Shown: positions 12,074 through 27,100, numbered from the stretch's first letter. The stretch: DNA of 64,000 nt from Hydractinia symbiolongicarpus (GCF_029227915.1 NC_079881.1:25831501-25895500), one strand, 5' to 3'. A program made the numbers and translations. Notes: generated by a model from the sequence alone, not told the origin.

Positions 12074-13447
12074 TCATCAAAAATGAAATCGTTTTTAAAA
12101 ACTACAAGTCTTATGCGTTTTAGTGGTATAAAATTAATTTAAAAAATTGTTCGGGAAATGAGTTTACTCCCAGTTTACTTTCTTTGTATACATTTGACTA
12201 TACGGGTCAAGCCCGGGATTTACTGCAAATCGCGGGTTTTCGTTTGCCGGCAATTAAACCCTTTTTATTCAGCGTCTCATCAAAAATGAAATCATTTTTG
12301 AAAACTACAAGTCTCATGCATTTTAGTGGTGAAAAATTAATTTAAAGAATCGTTCGGGAAATGAGTTTACTCCCTGGGTACTTTCTTTGTATACTTTTGA
12401 CTCTACGGGCCGAGTCTGGGATTTACGGGAAATAGCGGGTTTTCGTTTGCCGGCGATTAAACTCCTTTTATTCAGCGTCTGATCAAAAACGAAATCATTT
12501 TTGAAAACTACAAGTCTCATGCGTTCTAGTGGTGAAAAAATAATTTAAAGAATCGTTTGGGAAATGAGTTTACTCCCAGGGTACTTTCTTTGTATACTTT
12601 TGACTATACGGGCCGAGTCCGGGGTTTAAGGGAAATTGCGGGTTTTCGTTTGCCGGCGATTAAACTCCTTTTATTCAGCGTCTCATCAAAAATGAAATCG
12701 TTTTTAAAAACAACAAGTCTTATGCGTTTTAGTGGTAAAAAATTAATTTAAAAAATTGTTCGGGAAATGAGTTTACTCCCAGTTTACTTTCTTTGTATAC
12801 ATTTGACTATACGGGTCAAGCCCGGGATTTACTGCAAATCGCGGGTTTTCGTTTGCCGGCGATTAAACTCCTTTTATTCAGCGTCTCATCAAAAATGAAA
12901 TCATTTTTGAAAACTACAAATCTCATGCGTTTTAGTGGTGAAAAAGTAATTTAAAGAATCGTTCGGGAAATGAGTTTACTCCCTGGGTACTTTCTTTGTA
13001 TACTTTTGACTATACGGGCCGAGTCCGGGATTTACGGGAAATTGCGGGTGTTCGTTTGCCGGCGATTAAACTCCTTTTACTCAGCGTCTCATCAAAAATG
13101 AAATCGTTTTTGAAAACTACAAGTCTTATGCGTTTTAGTGGTAAAAAATTAATTTAAAAAATCGTTCGGGAAATGTGTTTACTCCCAGCTTACTTTCTTT
13201 GTATACATTCGACTATACGGGTCAAGCCCGGGATTTACGGCAAATCGCGGGTTTTGGTTTGCCGGCGATTTAACTCCTTTTATACAGCGTCTCATCAAAA
13301 ATGAAATCATTTTTGAAAACTACAAGTCTCTTGCGTTTTAATGGTGAAAAAATAATTTAAAGAATCCTTTGGGAAATGAGTTTACTCCCTGGGTACTTTC
13401 TTTGTATACTTTTCACTGTGCGGGCCGAGTCCGTGATATACGGAAAA

Positions 13448-14259
13448 TCGCGGGTTTTCGTTTGCCGGCGATTAAACTCCTTTTATTCAGCGTCTCATCA
13501 AAAATGAAATCATTTTTGAAAACTACAAGTCTCATGCGTTTTAGTGGTGAAGAAATAATTTAAAGAATCGTTCGGGAAATGAGTTTACTCCCTGGGTACT
13601 TTCTTTGTATACTTTTCACTGTACGGGCCGAGTCCGTGATATACGGGAAATTGCGGGTTTTCGTTTGCCGGCGATTAAACTCCTTTTATTCAGCGTCTCA
13701 TCAAAAATGAAATCATTTTTGAAAACTACAAGTCTCATGCGTTTAAGTGGTAAAAAATTAATTTAAAAAATCGTTCGGGAAATGAGTTTACTCCCTGGGT
13801 ACTTTCTTTGTATACTTTTGACTATACGGGCCGAGTCCGGGATTTACGGCAAATCGCGGGTTTTCGTTTGCCGGCGATTAAACTCCTTTTATTCAGCGTC
13901 TCATCAAAAATGAAATCATTTTTGAAAACTACAAGTCTCATGCGTTTTAGTGGTGAAGAAATAATTTAAAGAATCGTTCGGGAAATGAGTTTACTCCCAG
14001 GGTACTTTCTTTGTATACTTTTCACTGTACGGGCCGAGTCCGTGATATACGGGAAATTGCGGGTTTTCGTTTGCCGGCGATTAAACTCCTTTTATTCAGC
14101 GTCTCATCAAAAATGAAATCATTTTTGAAAACTACAAGTCTCATGCGTTTAAGTGGTAAAAAATTAATTTAAAAAATCGTTCGGGAAATGAGTTTACTCC
14201 CTGGGTACTTTCTTTGTATACTTTTGACTATACGGGCCGAGTCCGGGATTTACGGCAAA
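13448..14259 (+). repeat. 406-bp dimer tandem duplication
   Basis: A type C-like monomer ending 'gtttaagtggt' plus its neighbour occur twice, about 13448-13853 and 13854-14259. For example, 'gtttaagtgg' is at 13741 and 14147. The second copy reads 'cccagggtac' where the first reads 'ccctgggtac'. The event explains why this block departs from the related sequence 2,030 bp to the left. Confidence 0.6.
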
Positions 14260-15941
14260 TCGCGGGTTTTCGTTTGCCGGCGATTAAACTCCTTTTATTC
14301 AGCGTCTCATCAAAAATGAAATCATTTTTGAAAACTACAAGTCTCATGCGTCTTAGTGGTGAAAAAATAATTTAGAGAATCGTTCGGGAAATGAGTTTAC
14401 TCACTGGGTACTTTCTTTGTATACTTTTGACTATACAGGCCGAGTCCGGGATTTACGGGAAATTGCGGGTTTTCGTTTGCCGGCGATTAAACTCCTTTTA
14501 TTCAGCGTCTCATCAAAAATGAAATCGTTTTTAAAAACTACAAGTCTTATGCGTTTTAGTGGTAAAAAATTAATTTAAAAAATTGTTCGGGAAATGAGTT
14601 TACTCCCAGTTTACTTTCTTTGTATACATTTGACTATACGGGTCAAGCCCGGGATTTACTGCAAATCGCGGGTTTTCGTTTGCCGGCAATTAAACCCTTT
14701 TTATTCAGCGTCTCATCAAAAATGAAATCATTTTTGAAAACTACAAATCTCATGCGTTTTAGTGGTGAAAAAGTAATTTAAAGAATCGTTCGGGAAATGA
14801 GTTTACTCCCTGGGTACTTTCTTTGTATACTTTTGACTATACGGGCCGAGTCTGGGATTTACGGGAAATTGCGGGTTTTCGTTTGCCGGCGATTAAACTC
14901 CTTTTATTCAGCGTCTCATCAAAAATGAAATCGTTTTTAAAAACTACAAGTCTTAAGCGTTTTAGTGGTAAAAAATTAATTTAAAAAATCGTTCGGTAAG
15001 TGAGTTTACTCCCAGTTTACTTTCTTTGTGTACATTTGACTATACGGGTCAAGCCCGCGATTTACGGCAAATCGCGGGTTTTCGTTTGCCGGCGATTAAA
15101 CTCCTTTTATTCAGCGTCTCATCAAAAATGAAATCATTTTTGAAAACTACAAGTCTCATGCGTCTTAGTGGTGAAAAAATAATTTAGAGAATCGTTCGGG
15201 AAATGAGTTTACTCACTGGGTACTTTCTTTGTATACTTTTGACTATACAGGCCGAGTCCGGGATTTACGGGAAATTGCGGGTTTTCGTTTGCCGGCGATT
15301 AAACTCCTTTTATTCAGCGTCTCATCAAATATGAAATCATTTTTGAAAACTACAAGTCTCATGCGTTTTAATGGTGAAAAAATAATTTAAAGAATCCTTT
15401 GGGAAATGAGTTTACTCCCTGGGTACTTTCTTTGTATACTTTTCACTGTGCGGGCCGAGTCCGTGATATACGGAAAATCGCGGGTTTTCGTTTGCCGGCG
15501 ATTAAACTCCTTTTATTCAGCGTCTCATCAAAAATGAAATCATTTTTGAAAACTACAAGTCTCATGCGTTTTAGTGGTGAAGAAATAATTTAAAGAATCG
15601 TTCGGGAAATGAGTTTACTCCCTGGGTACTTTCTTTGTATACTTCTCACTGTACGGGCCGAGTCCGTGATATACGGGAAATTGCGGGTTTTCGTTTGCCG
15701 GCGATTAAACTCCTTTTATTCAGCGTCTCATCAAAAATGAAATCATTTTTGAAAACTACAAGTCTCATGCGTTTAAGTGGTAAAAAATTAATTTAAAAAA
15801 TCGTTCGGGAAATGAGTTTACTCCCTGGGTACTTTCTTTGTATACTTTTGACTATACGGGCCGAGTCCGGGATTTACGGCAAATCGCGGGTTTTCGTTTG
15901 CCGGCGATTAAACTCCTTTTATTCAGCGTCTCATCAAAAAT

Positions 15942-18782
15942 GAAATCATTTTTGAAAACTACAAGTCTCATGCGTCTTAGTGGTGAAAAAATAATTTAGA
16001 GAATCGTTCGGGAAATGAGTTTACTCACTGGGTAATTTCTTTGTATACTTTTGACTATACAGGCCGAGTCCGGGATTTACGGGAAATTGCGGGTTTTCGT
16101 TTGCCGGCGATTAAACTCCTTTTATTCAGCGTCTCATCAAAAATGAAATCGTTTTTGAAAACTACAAGTCTTATTCGTTTTAGTGGTGAAAAAATAATTT
16201 AAAGAATCGTTTGGGAAATGAGTTTACTCCCTGGGTACTTTCTTAGTATACTTTTGACTATACGGGCCGAGTCCGTGGTTTACTGGAAATTGCGGGTTTT
16301 CGTTTGCCGGCGATTAAACTCCTTTTATTCAGCGTCTCATCAAAATTGAAATCGTTTTTAAAAACTACAAGTCTTATGCGTTTTAGTGGTGAAAAATTAA
16401 TTTAAAGAATCGTTCGGGAAATGAGTTTACTCCCTGGGTACTTTCTTTGTATACTTTTGACTATACGGGCCGAGTCTGGGATTTACGGGAAATTGCGGGT
16501 TTTCGTTTGTCGGCGATTAAACTCCTTTTATTCAGCGTCTGATCAAAATCGAAATCATTTTTGAAAACTACAAGTCTCATGCGTTCTAGTGGTGAAAAAA
16601 TAATTTAAAGAATCGTTTGGGAAATGAGTTTACTCCCAGGGTACTTTCTTTGTATACTTTTGACTATACGGGCCTAGTCCGGGGTTTAAGGGAAATTGCG
16701 GGTTTTCGTTTGCCGGCGATTAAACTCCTTTTATTCAGCGTCTCATCAAAAATGAAATCGTTTTTTAAAACAACAAGTCTTATGCGTTTTAGTGGTAAAA
16801 AATTAATTTAAAAAATTGTTCGGGAAATGAGTTTACTCCCAGTTTACTTTCTTTGTATACATTTGACTATACGGGTCAAGCCCGGGATTTACTGCAAATC
16901 GCGGGTTTTCGTTTGCTGGCGATTAAACTCCTTTTATTCAGCGTCTCATCAAAAATGAAATCATTTTTGAAAACTACAAATCTCATGCGTTTTAGTGGTG
17001 AAAAAGTAATTTAAAGAATCGTTCGGGAAATGAGTTTACTCCCTGGGTACTTTCTTTGTATACTTTTGACTATACGGGCCGAGTCTGGGATTTACGGGAA
17101 ATTGCGGGTTTTCGTTTGCCGGCGATTAAACTCCTTTTATTCAGCGTCTCATCAAAAACGAAATCATTTTTGAAAACTACAAGTCTCATGCGTTCTAGTG
17201 GTGAAAAAATAATTTAAAGAATCGTTTGGGAAATGAGTTTACTCCCAGGGTACTTTCTTTGTATACTTTTGACTATACGGGCCGAGTCCGGGGTTTAAGG
17301 GAAATTGCGGGTTTTCGTTTGCCGGCGATTAAACTCCTTTTATTCAGCGTCTCATCAAAAATGAAATCGTTTTTAAAAGCAACAAGTCTTATGCGTTTTA
17401 GTGGTAAAAAATTAATTTAAAAAATTGTTCGGGAAATGAGTTTACTCCCAGTTTACTTTCTTTGTATACATTTGACTATACGGGTCAAGCCCGGGATTTA
17501 CTGCAAATCGCGGGTTTTCGTTTGCCGGCGATTAAACTCCTTTTATTCAGCGTCTCATCAAAAATGAAATCATTTTTGAAAACTACAAATCTTATGCGTT
17601 TTAGTGGTGAAAAAGTAATTTAAAGAATCGTTCGGGAAATGAGTTTACTCCCTGGGTACTTTCTTTGTATACTTTTGACTATACGGGCCGAGTCTGGGAT
17701 TTACGGGAAATTGCGGGTTTTCGTTTGCCGGCGATTAAACTCCTTTTATTCAGCGTCTCATCAAAAATGAAATCGTTTTTAAAAACTATAAGTCTGATGC
17801 GTTTTAGTGGTAAAAAATTAATTTAAAAAATTGTTCGGGAAATGAGTTTACTCCCAGTTTACTTTCTTTCTATACATTTGACTATACGGGTCAAGCCCGG
17901 GATTTACTGCAAATCGAGGGTTTTCGTTTTCCGGCGATTAAACCACTTTCATTAAGCGTCTCATCAAAAACAAAATCATTTTTGAAAACTACAAGTCTCA
18001 TGCGTTTTAGTGGTGAAAAAATAATTTAAAAAATCGTTTGGGAAATGAGTTTACTCCCTGGGTACTTTCTTTGTATACTTTTCACTGTACGGGCCGAGTC
18101 CGTTATATTCGGAAAATCGCGGGTTTTCGTTTGCCGGCGATTAAACTCCTTTTATTCAGCGTCTCATCAAAAATGAAATCGTTTTTGAAAACTACAAGTC
18201 TTATGCGTTTTAGTGGTAAAAAATTAATTTAAAAAATCGTTCGGGAAATGAGTTTACTCCCAGTTTACTTTCTTTGTATACATTTGACTATACGGGTCAA
18301 ACTCGGGATTTACGGCAAATCGCGGGTTTTCGTTTGCCGGCGATTAAACTCCTTTTATTCAGCGTCTCATCAAAAATGAAATCGTTTTTGAAAACTACAA
18401 GTCTTATTTGTTTTAGTGGTGAAGAAATAATTTAAAATATCGTTCGGCCAATGAGTTTACTCACTGGGTACTTTCTTTGTATACTTTTGACTATACAGGC
18501 CAAGTCCGGGATTTACGGAAAATTGCGGGTTTTCGTTTGCCGTCGATTAAACTCCTTTTATTCAGGGTCTCATCAAAAATGAAATCGTTTTTGAAAACTA
18601 CAAGTCTTATTCGTTTTAGTGGTAAAGAAATAATTTAAAATATCCTTCGGCAAATGAGTTTACTCCCTGGGTATTTTCTTTGTATACATTCGACTATAAA
18701 GCCAAGCCCGGGATTTACGGGAAATCGCAGGTTTTCGTTTGCCGGCGATTAAACTCCTTTTATTCAGCGTCTCATCAAAAAC
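15942..18782 (+). repeat. 2,841-bp (14-monomer) tandem duplication, copy 1
   Basis: Almost base-for-base identical to 18783-21623 wherever compared, including odd private variants: 'gggtaatttc' near 16031/18872, 'tcttagtatac' near 16243/19084, 'gggcctagtcc' near 16671/19512 and 'tttctttctatac' near 17866/20707. One substitution was noticed, 'ggtaaagaaat' near 18621 against 'ggtgaagaaat' near 21462. The left edge lies where the upstream monomers stop matching, about 15940-15950. Confidence 0.88.
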
Positions 18783-21623
18783 GAAATCATTTTTGAAAAC
18801 TACAAGTCTCATGCGTCTTAGTGGTGAAAAAATAATTTAGAGAATCGTTCGGGAAATGAGTTTACTCACTGGGTAATTTCTTTGTATACTTTTGACTATA
18901 CAGGCCGAGTCCGGGATTTACGGGAAATTGCGGGTTTTCGTTTGCCGGCGATTAAACTCCTTTTATTCAGCGTCTCATCAAAAATGAAATCGTTTTTGAA
19001 AACTACAAGTCTTATTCGTTTTAGTGGTGAAAAAATAATTTAAAGAATCGTTTGGGAAATGAGTTTACTCCCTGGGTACTTTCTTAGTATACTTTTGACT
19101 ATACGGGCCGAGTCCGTGGTTTACTGGAAATTGCGGGTTTTCGTTTGCCGGCGATTAAACTCCTTTTATTCAGCGTCTCATCAAAATTGAAATCGTTTTT
19201 AAAAACTACAAGTCTTATGCGTTTTAGTGGTGAAAAATTAATTTAAAGAATCGTTCGGGAAATGAGTTTACTCCCTGGGTACTTTCTTTGTATACTTTTG
19301 ACTATACGGGCCGAGTCTGGGATTTACGGGAAATTGCGGGTTTTCGTTTGTCGGCGATTAAACTCCTTTTATTCAGCGTCTGATCAAAATCGAAATCATT
19401 TTTGAAAACTACAAGTCTCATGCGTTCTAGTGGTGAAAAAATAATTTAAAGAATCGTTTGGGAAATGAGTTTACTCCCAGGGTACTTTCTTTGTATACTT
19501 TTGACTATACGGGCCTAGTCCGGGGTTTAAGGGAAATTGCGGGTTTTCGTTTGCCGGCGATTAAACTCCTTTTATTCAGCGTCTCATCAAAAATGAAATC
19601 GTTTTTTAAAACAACAAGTCTTATGCGTTTTAGTGGTAAAAAATTAATTTAAAAAATTGTTCGGGAAATGAGTTTACTCCCAGTTTACTTTCTTTGTATA
19701 CATTTGACTATACGGGTCAAGCCCGGGATTTACTGCAAATCGCGGGTTTTCGTTTGCTGGCGATTAAACTCCTTTTATTCAGCGTCTCATCAAAAATGAA
19801 ATCATTTTTGAAAACTACAAATCTCATGCGTTTTAGTGGTGAAAAAGTAATTTAAAGAATCGTTCGGGAAATGAGTTTACTCCCTGGGTACTTTCTTTGT
19901 ATACTTTTGACTATACGGGCCGAGTCTGGGATTTACGGGAAATTGCGGGTTTTCGTTTGCCGGCGATTAAACTCCTTTTATTCAGCGTCTCATCAAAAAC
20001 GAAATCATTTTTGAAAACTACAAGTCTCATGCGTTCTAGTGGTGAAAAAATAATTTAAAGAATCGTTTGGGAAATGAGTTTACTCCCAGGGTACTTTCTT
20101 TGTATACTTTTGACTATACGGGCCGAGTCCGGGGTTTAAGGGAAATTGCGGGTTTTCGTTTGCCGGCGATTAAACTCCTTTTATTCAGCGTCTCATCAAA
20201 AATGAAATCGTTTTTAAAAGCAACAAGTCTTATGCGTTTTAGTGGTAAAAAATTAATTTAAAAAATTGTTCGGGAAATGAGTTTACTCCCAGTTTACTTT
20301 CTTTGTATACATTTGACTATACGGGTCAAGCCCGGGATTTACTGCAAATCGCGGGTTTTCGTTTGCCGGCGATTAAACTCCTTTTATTCAGCGTCTCATC
20401 AAAAATGAAATCATTTTTGAAAACTACAAATCTTATGCGTTTTAGTGGTGAAAAAGTAATTTAAAGAATCGTTCGGGAAATGAGTTTACTCCCTGGGTAC
20501 TTTCTTTGTATACTTTTGACTATACGGGCCGAGTCTGGGATTTACGGGAAATTGCGGGTTTTCGTTTGCCGGCGATTAAACTCCTTTTATTCAGCGTCTC
20601 ATCAAAAATGAAATCGTTTTTAAAAACTATAAGTCTGATGCGTTTTAGTGGTAAAAAATTAATTTAAAAAATTGTTCGGGAAATGAGTTTACTCCCAGTT
20701 TACTTTCTTTCTATACATTTGACTATACGGGTCAAGCCCGGGATTTACTGCAAATCGAGGGTTTTCGTTTTCCGGCGATTAAACCACTTTCATTAAGCGT
20801 CTCATCAAAAACAAAATCATTTTTGAAAACTACAAGTCTCATGCGTTTTAGTGGTGAAAAAATAATTTAAAAAATCGTTTGGGAAATGAGTTTACTCCCT
20901 GGGTACTTTCTTTGTATACTTTTCACTGTACGGGCCGAGTCCGTTATATTCGGAAAATCGCGGGTTTTCGTTTGCCGGCGATTAAACTCCTTTTATTCAG
21001 CGTCTCATCAAAAATGAAATCGTTTTTGAAAACTACAAGTCTTATGCGTTTTAGTGGTAAAAAATTAATTTAAAAAATCGTTCGGGAAATGAGTTTACTC
21101 CCAGTTTACTTTCTTTGTATACATTTGACTATACGGGTCAAACTCGGGATTTACGGCAAATCGCGGGTTTTCGTTTGCCGGCGATTAAACTCCTTTTATT
21201 CAGCGTCTCATCAAAAATGAAATCGTTTTTGAAAACTACAAGTCTTATTTGTTTTAGTGGTGAAGAAATAATTTAAAATATCGTTCGGCCAATGAGTTTA
21301 CTCACTGGGTACTTTCTTTGTATACTTTTGACTATACAGGCCAAGTCCGGGATTTACGGAAAATTGCGGGTTTTCGTTTGCCGTCGATTAAACTCCTTTT
21401 ATTCAGGGTCTCATCAAAAATGAAATCGTTTTTGAAAACTACAAGTCTTATTCGTTTTAGTGGTGAAGAAATAATTTAAAATATCCTTCGGCAAATGAGT
21501 TTACTCCCTGGGTATTTTCTTTGTATACATTCGACTATAAAGCCAAGCCCGGGATTTACGGGAAATCGCAGGTTTTCGTTTGCCGGCGATTAAACTCCTT
21601 TTATTCAGCGTCTCATCAAAAAC
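18783..21623 (+). repeat. 2,841-bp tandem duplication, copy 2
   Basis: Direct partner of 15942-18782 at a constant offset of 2,841 bp with no net indel. Similarity ends near 21659, where 'tgcgtttta' replaces 'tgcgtctta'. The near-identity implies a young unequal exchange, or alternatively an assembly duplication. Confidence 0.88.
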
Positions 21624-24105
21624 GAAATCATTTTTGAAAACTACAAGTCTCATGCGTTTTAGTGGTGAAAAAATAATTTAAAGAATCGTTTGGGAAATGA
21701 GTTTACTCCCTGGGTACTTTCTTTGTATACTTTTGACTATACGGGCCGAGTCCGGGGTTTACGGGAAATTGCGGGTTTACGTTTGCCGGCGATTAAACTC
21801 CTTTTATTCAGCGTCTCATCAAAAATGAAATCGTTTTTAAAAACTACAAGTCTTATGCGTTTTAGTGGTAAAAAGTTAATTTAAAAAATTGTTCGGGAAA
21901 TGAGTTTACTCCCAGTTTACTTTCTTTGTATACATTTGACTATACGGGTCAAGCCCGGGATTTACTGCAAATCGCGGGTTTTCGTTTTCCGGCGATTAAA
22001 CCACTTTCATTAAGCGTCTCATCAAAAATGAAAACATTTCTGAAAACTACAAGTCTCATGCGTTTTAGTGGTGATAAAATAATTTAAAAAATCGTTCGGC
22101 AATTGAGTTTACTCCCTGGGTATTTTCTTTGTATGCATTCGACTATACGGCCAAGCTCGGGATTTACGGGAAATCGCGGGTTTTCGTTTCCCGGCGATTA
22201 ATCTCACTTTATTCAGCGTCTCATCAAAAACAAAATCATTTTTGAAAACTACAAGTCTCATGCGTTTTAGTGGTGAAAAAATAATTTAAAAAATCGTTTG
22301 GGAAATGAGTTTACTCCCTGGGTACTTTCTTTGTATACTTTTCACTGTACGGGCCGAGTCCGTTATATTCGGAAAGTCGCGGGTTTTCGTTTGCCGGCGA
22401 TTAAACTCCTTATATTCAGCGTCTCATCAAAAATGAAATTATTTTTGAAAACTACAAGTCTCATGCGTTTTAGTGGTGAAGAAATAATTTAAAAAATCGT
22501 TCGGCAATTGAGTTTACTCCCTGGGTATTTTCCTTGTATGCATTCGACTATACGGCCAAGCTCGGGATTTACGGGAAATTGCGTGTTTTCGTTTGCCGTC
22601 GATTAAACTCCTTTTATTCAGCGTCTCATCAAAAATTAAATCGTTTTTGAAAACTACAAGTCTTATGCGTTTTAGTGGTAAAAAATTAATTTAAAAAATC
22701 GTTCGGGAAATGAGTTTACTCCCAGTTTACTTTCTTTGTATACATTTGACTATACGGGTCAAACTCGGGATTTACGGCAAATCACGGGTTTTCGTTTGCC
22801 GGCGATTAAACTCCTTTTATTCAGCGTCTCATCAAAAATGAAATCATTTTTGAAAACTACAAGTCTCATGCGTTTTAGTGGTGAAGAAATAATTTAAAAA
22901 ATCGTTCGGCAAATGAATTTACTCCCTGGGTATTTTCTTTGTATACATTTGACTATACGGGCCGAGTCTGGGATTTACGGGAAATTGCGGGTTTTCGTTT
23001 GCCGGCGATTAAACTCCTTTTATTCAGCGTCTCATTAAAAAGGAAATCATTTTTGAAAACTACAAGTCTCATGCGTTCTAGTGGTGAAAAAATAATTTAA
23101 AGAATCGTGTGGGAAATGAGTTTACTCCCAGGGTACTTTCTTTGTATACTTTTGACTATACGGGCCGAGTCCGGGGTTTAAGGGAAATTGCGGGTTTTCG
23201 TTTGCCGGCGATTAAACTCCTTTTATTCAGCGTCTCATCAAAAATGAAATCGTTTTTAAAAACAACAAGTCTTATGCGTTTTAGTGGTAAAAAATTAATT
23301 TAAAAAATTGTTCGGGAAATGAGTTTACTCCAAGTTTACTTTCTTTGTATACATTTGACTATACGGGTCAAGCCCGGGATTTACTGCAAATCGCGGGTTT
23401 TTGTTTGCCGGCGATTAAACTCCTTTTATTCAGCGTCTCATCAAAAATGAAATCATTTTTGAAAACTACAAGTCTCATGCGTCTTAGTGGTGAAAAAATA
23501 ATTTAGAGAATCGTTCGGGAAATGAGTTTACTCACTGGGTACCTTCTTTGTATACTTTTGACTATACAGGCCGAGTCCGGGATTTACGGAAAATTGCGGG
23601 TTTTCGTTTGCCGGCGATTAAACTCCTTTTATTCAGGGTCTCATTAAAAATGAAATTGTTTTTGAAAACTACAAGTCTTATTCGTTTTAGTGGTGAAGAA
23701 ATAATTTAAAATATCGTTCGGCAAATGAGTTTACTCCCAGTTTACTTTCTTTGTATACATTTGACTATACGGGTCAAGCCCGGGATTTACTGCAAATCGC
23801 GGGTTTTCGTTTGCCGGCGATTAAACTCCTTTTATTCAGCGTCTCATCAAAAATGAAATCATTTTTGAAAACTACAAGTCTCATGCGTTTTAGTGGTGAA
23901 AAAATAATTTAAAGAATCGTTCGGGAAATGAGTTTACTCCCTGGGTACTTTCTTTGTATACTTTTGACTATACGGGCCGAGTCTGGGATTTACGGGAAAT
24001 TGCGGGTTTTCGTTTGCCGGCGATTAAACTCCTTTTATTCAGCGTCTCATTAAAAACGAAATCATTTTTGAAAACTACAAGTCTCATGCGTTCTAGTGGT
24101 GAAAA
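21624..24105 (+). repeat. Mosaic stretch of about 12 monomers
   Basis: Mixed types A, B, C and D without a clean multi-monomer repeat. It contains the type C copies with 'gttatattcgg' near 22360 and type D copies with 'tgcattcgac' and 'tttcccggcg' near 22140-22200. These D features recur in the blocks to the right. No gene or foreign insertion is seen. Confidence 0.6.
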
Positions 24106-27100
24106 AATAATTTAAAGAATCGTTTGGGAAATGAGTTTACTCCCAGGGTACTTTCTTTGTATACTTTTGACTATACGGGCCGAGTCCGGGGTTTAAGGGA
24201 AATTGCGGGTTTTCGTTTGCCGGCGATTAAACTCCTTTTATTCAGCGTCTCATCAAAAATGAAATCGTTTTTAAAAACAACAAGTCTTATGCGTTTTAGT
24301 GGTAAAAAATTAATTTAAAAAATTGTTCGGGAAATGAGTTTACTCCCAGTTTAATTTCTTTGTATACATTTGACTATACGGGTCAAGCCCGGGATTTACT
24401 GCAAATCGCGGGTTTTCGTTTGCCGGCGATTAAACTCCTTTTATTCAGCGTCTCATCAAAAATGAAATCATTTTTGAAAACTACAAATCTCATGCGTTTT
24501 AGTGGTGAAAAAGTAATTTAAAGAATCGTTCAGGAAATGAGTTTACTCCCTGGGTACTTTCTTTGTATACTTTTGACTATACGGGCCGAGTCTGGGATTT
24601 ACGGGAAATTGCGGGTTTTCTTTTGCCGGCGATTAAACTCCTTTTATTCAGCGTCTCATCAAAAATGAAATCGTTTTTAAAAACTACAAGTCTTAAGCGT
24701 TTTATTGGTAAAAAATTAATTTAAAATATCGTTCGGGAAATGAGTTTACTCCCTGGGTATTTTCTTTGTATGCATTCGACTATACGGCCAAGCTCGGGAT
24801 TTACGGGAAATCGCGGGTTTTCGTTTCCCGGCGATTAAACTCCCTTTATTCAGCGTCTCATCAAAAACAAAATCATTTTTGAAAACTACAAGTCTCATGC
24901 GTTTTAGTGGTGAAAAAATAATTTAAAGAATCGTTCGGGAAATGAGTTTACTCCCTGGGTACTTTCTTTGTATACTTTTGACTATACGGGCCGAGTCTGG
25001 GATTTACGGGAAATTGCGGGTTTTCGTTTGCCGGCGATTAAACTCCTTTTATTCAGCGTCTCATTAAAAACGAAATCATTTTTGAAAACTACAAGTCTCA
25101 TGCGTTCTAGTGGTGAAAAAATAATTTAAAGAATCGTTTGGGAAATGAGTTTACTCCCAGGGTACTTTCTTTGTATACTTTTGACTATACGGGCCGAGTC
25201 CGGGGTTTAAGGGAAATTGCGGGTTTTCGTTTGCCGGCGATTAAACTCCTTTTATTCAGCGTCTGATCAAAAATGAAATCGTTTTTAAAAACTACAAGTC
25301 TTAAGCGTTTTAGTGGTAAAAAATTAATTTAAAATATCGTTCGGGAAATGAGTTTACTCCCTGGGTATTTTCTTTGTATGCATTCGACTATACGGCCAAG
25401 CTCGGGATTTACGGGAAATCGCGGGTTTTCGTTTCGCGGCGATTAAACTCCCTTTATTTAGCGTCTCATCAAAAACAAAATCATTTTTGAAAACTACAAG
25501 TCTCTTGCGTTTTAGTGGTGAAAAAATAATTTAAAAAATCGTTTGGGAAATGAGTATACTCCCTGGGTACTTTCTTTGTATACTTTTCACTGTACGGGCC
25601 GAGTCCGTTATAGTCGGAAAATCGCGGGTTTTCGTTTGCCGGCGATTAAACTCCTTATATTCAGCGTCTCATCAAAAATGAAATTATTTTTGAAACTACA
25701 AGTCTCATGCGTTTTAGTGGTGAAAAAATAATTTAAAGAATCGTTCGGGAAGTGAGTTTACTCCCTGGGTACTTTCTTTGTATACTTTTGACTATACGGG
25801 CCGAGTCCGGGATTTACGGGAAATTGTGTGTTTTCGTTTGCCGTCGATTAAACTCCTTTTATTCAGCGTCTCATCAAAAATGAAATCGTTTTTGAAAACT
25901 ACAAGTCTTATGCGTTTTCGTGGTAAAAAATTAATTTAAAAAATCGTTCGGGAAATGAGTTTACTCCCAGTTTACTTTCTTTGTATACATTTGACTATAC
26001 GGGTCAAACTCGGGATTTACGGCAAATCGCGGGTTTTCGTTTGCCGGCGATTAAACTCCTTTTATTCAGCGTCTCATCAAAATTGAAATCATTTTTGAAA
26101 ACTACAAGTCTCATGCGTTTTAGTGGTGAAGAAATAATTTAAAAAATCGTTTGGCAAATGAATTTACTCCCTGGGTATTTTCTTTGTATACATTCGACTA
26201 TACGGCCAAGCTCGGGATTTACGGGAAATCGTGGGTTTTCGTTTGCCGGCGATTAAATTCCTTTTATTCAGCGTCTCATCAAAAATGAAATCATTTTTGA
26301 AAACTACAAATCTCATGCGTTTTAGTGGTGAAAAAGTAATTTAAAGAATCGTTCAGGAAATGAGTTTACTCCCTGGGTACTTTCTTTGTATACTTTTGAC
26401 TATACGGGCCGAGTCTGGGATTTACGGAAAATTGCGGGTTTTCGTTTGCCGGCGATTAAACTCCTTTTATTCAGCGTCTCATCAAAAATGAAATCGTTTT
26501 TAAAAACTACAAGTCTTAAGCGTTTTAGTGGTAAAAAATTAATTTAAAAAATTGTTCGGGAAAAGAGTTTACTCCCAGTTTACTTTCTTTGTATACATTT
26601 GACTATGCGGGTCAAGCCCGGGATTTACTGCAAATCGTGGGTTTTCGTTTGCCGGCGATTAAACTCCTTTTATTCAGCGTCTCATCAAAAATGAAATCGT
26701 TTTTGAAAACTACAAGTCTTATGCGTTTTAGTTGTAAAAAATTAATTTAAAAAATCGTTCGGGAAATGAGTTTACTCCCAGTTTACTTTCTTTGTATACA
26801 TTTGACTATACGGGTCAAACTCGGGATTTACGGTAAATCGCGGGTTTTCGTTTGCCGGCGATTAAACTCCTTTTATTCAGCGTCTCATCAAAAATGAAAT
26901 CATTTTTGAAAACTACAAGTCTCATGCGTTTTACTGGTGAAGAAATAATTTAAAAAATCGTTCGGCAAATGAATTTACTACCTGGGTATTTTCTTTGTAT
27001 ACATTCGACTATACGGCCAAGCTCGGGATTTACGGGAAATCGTGGGTTTTCGTTTGCCGGCGATTAAACTCCCTTTATTCAGCGGCTCATCAAAAACGAA

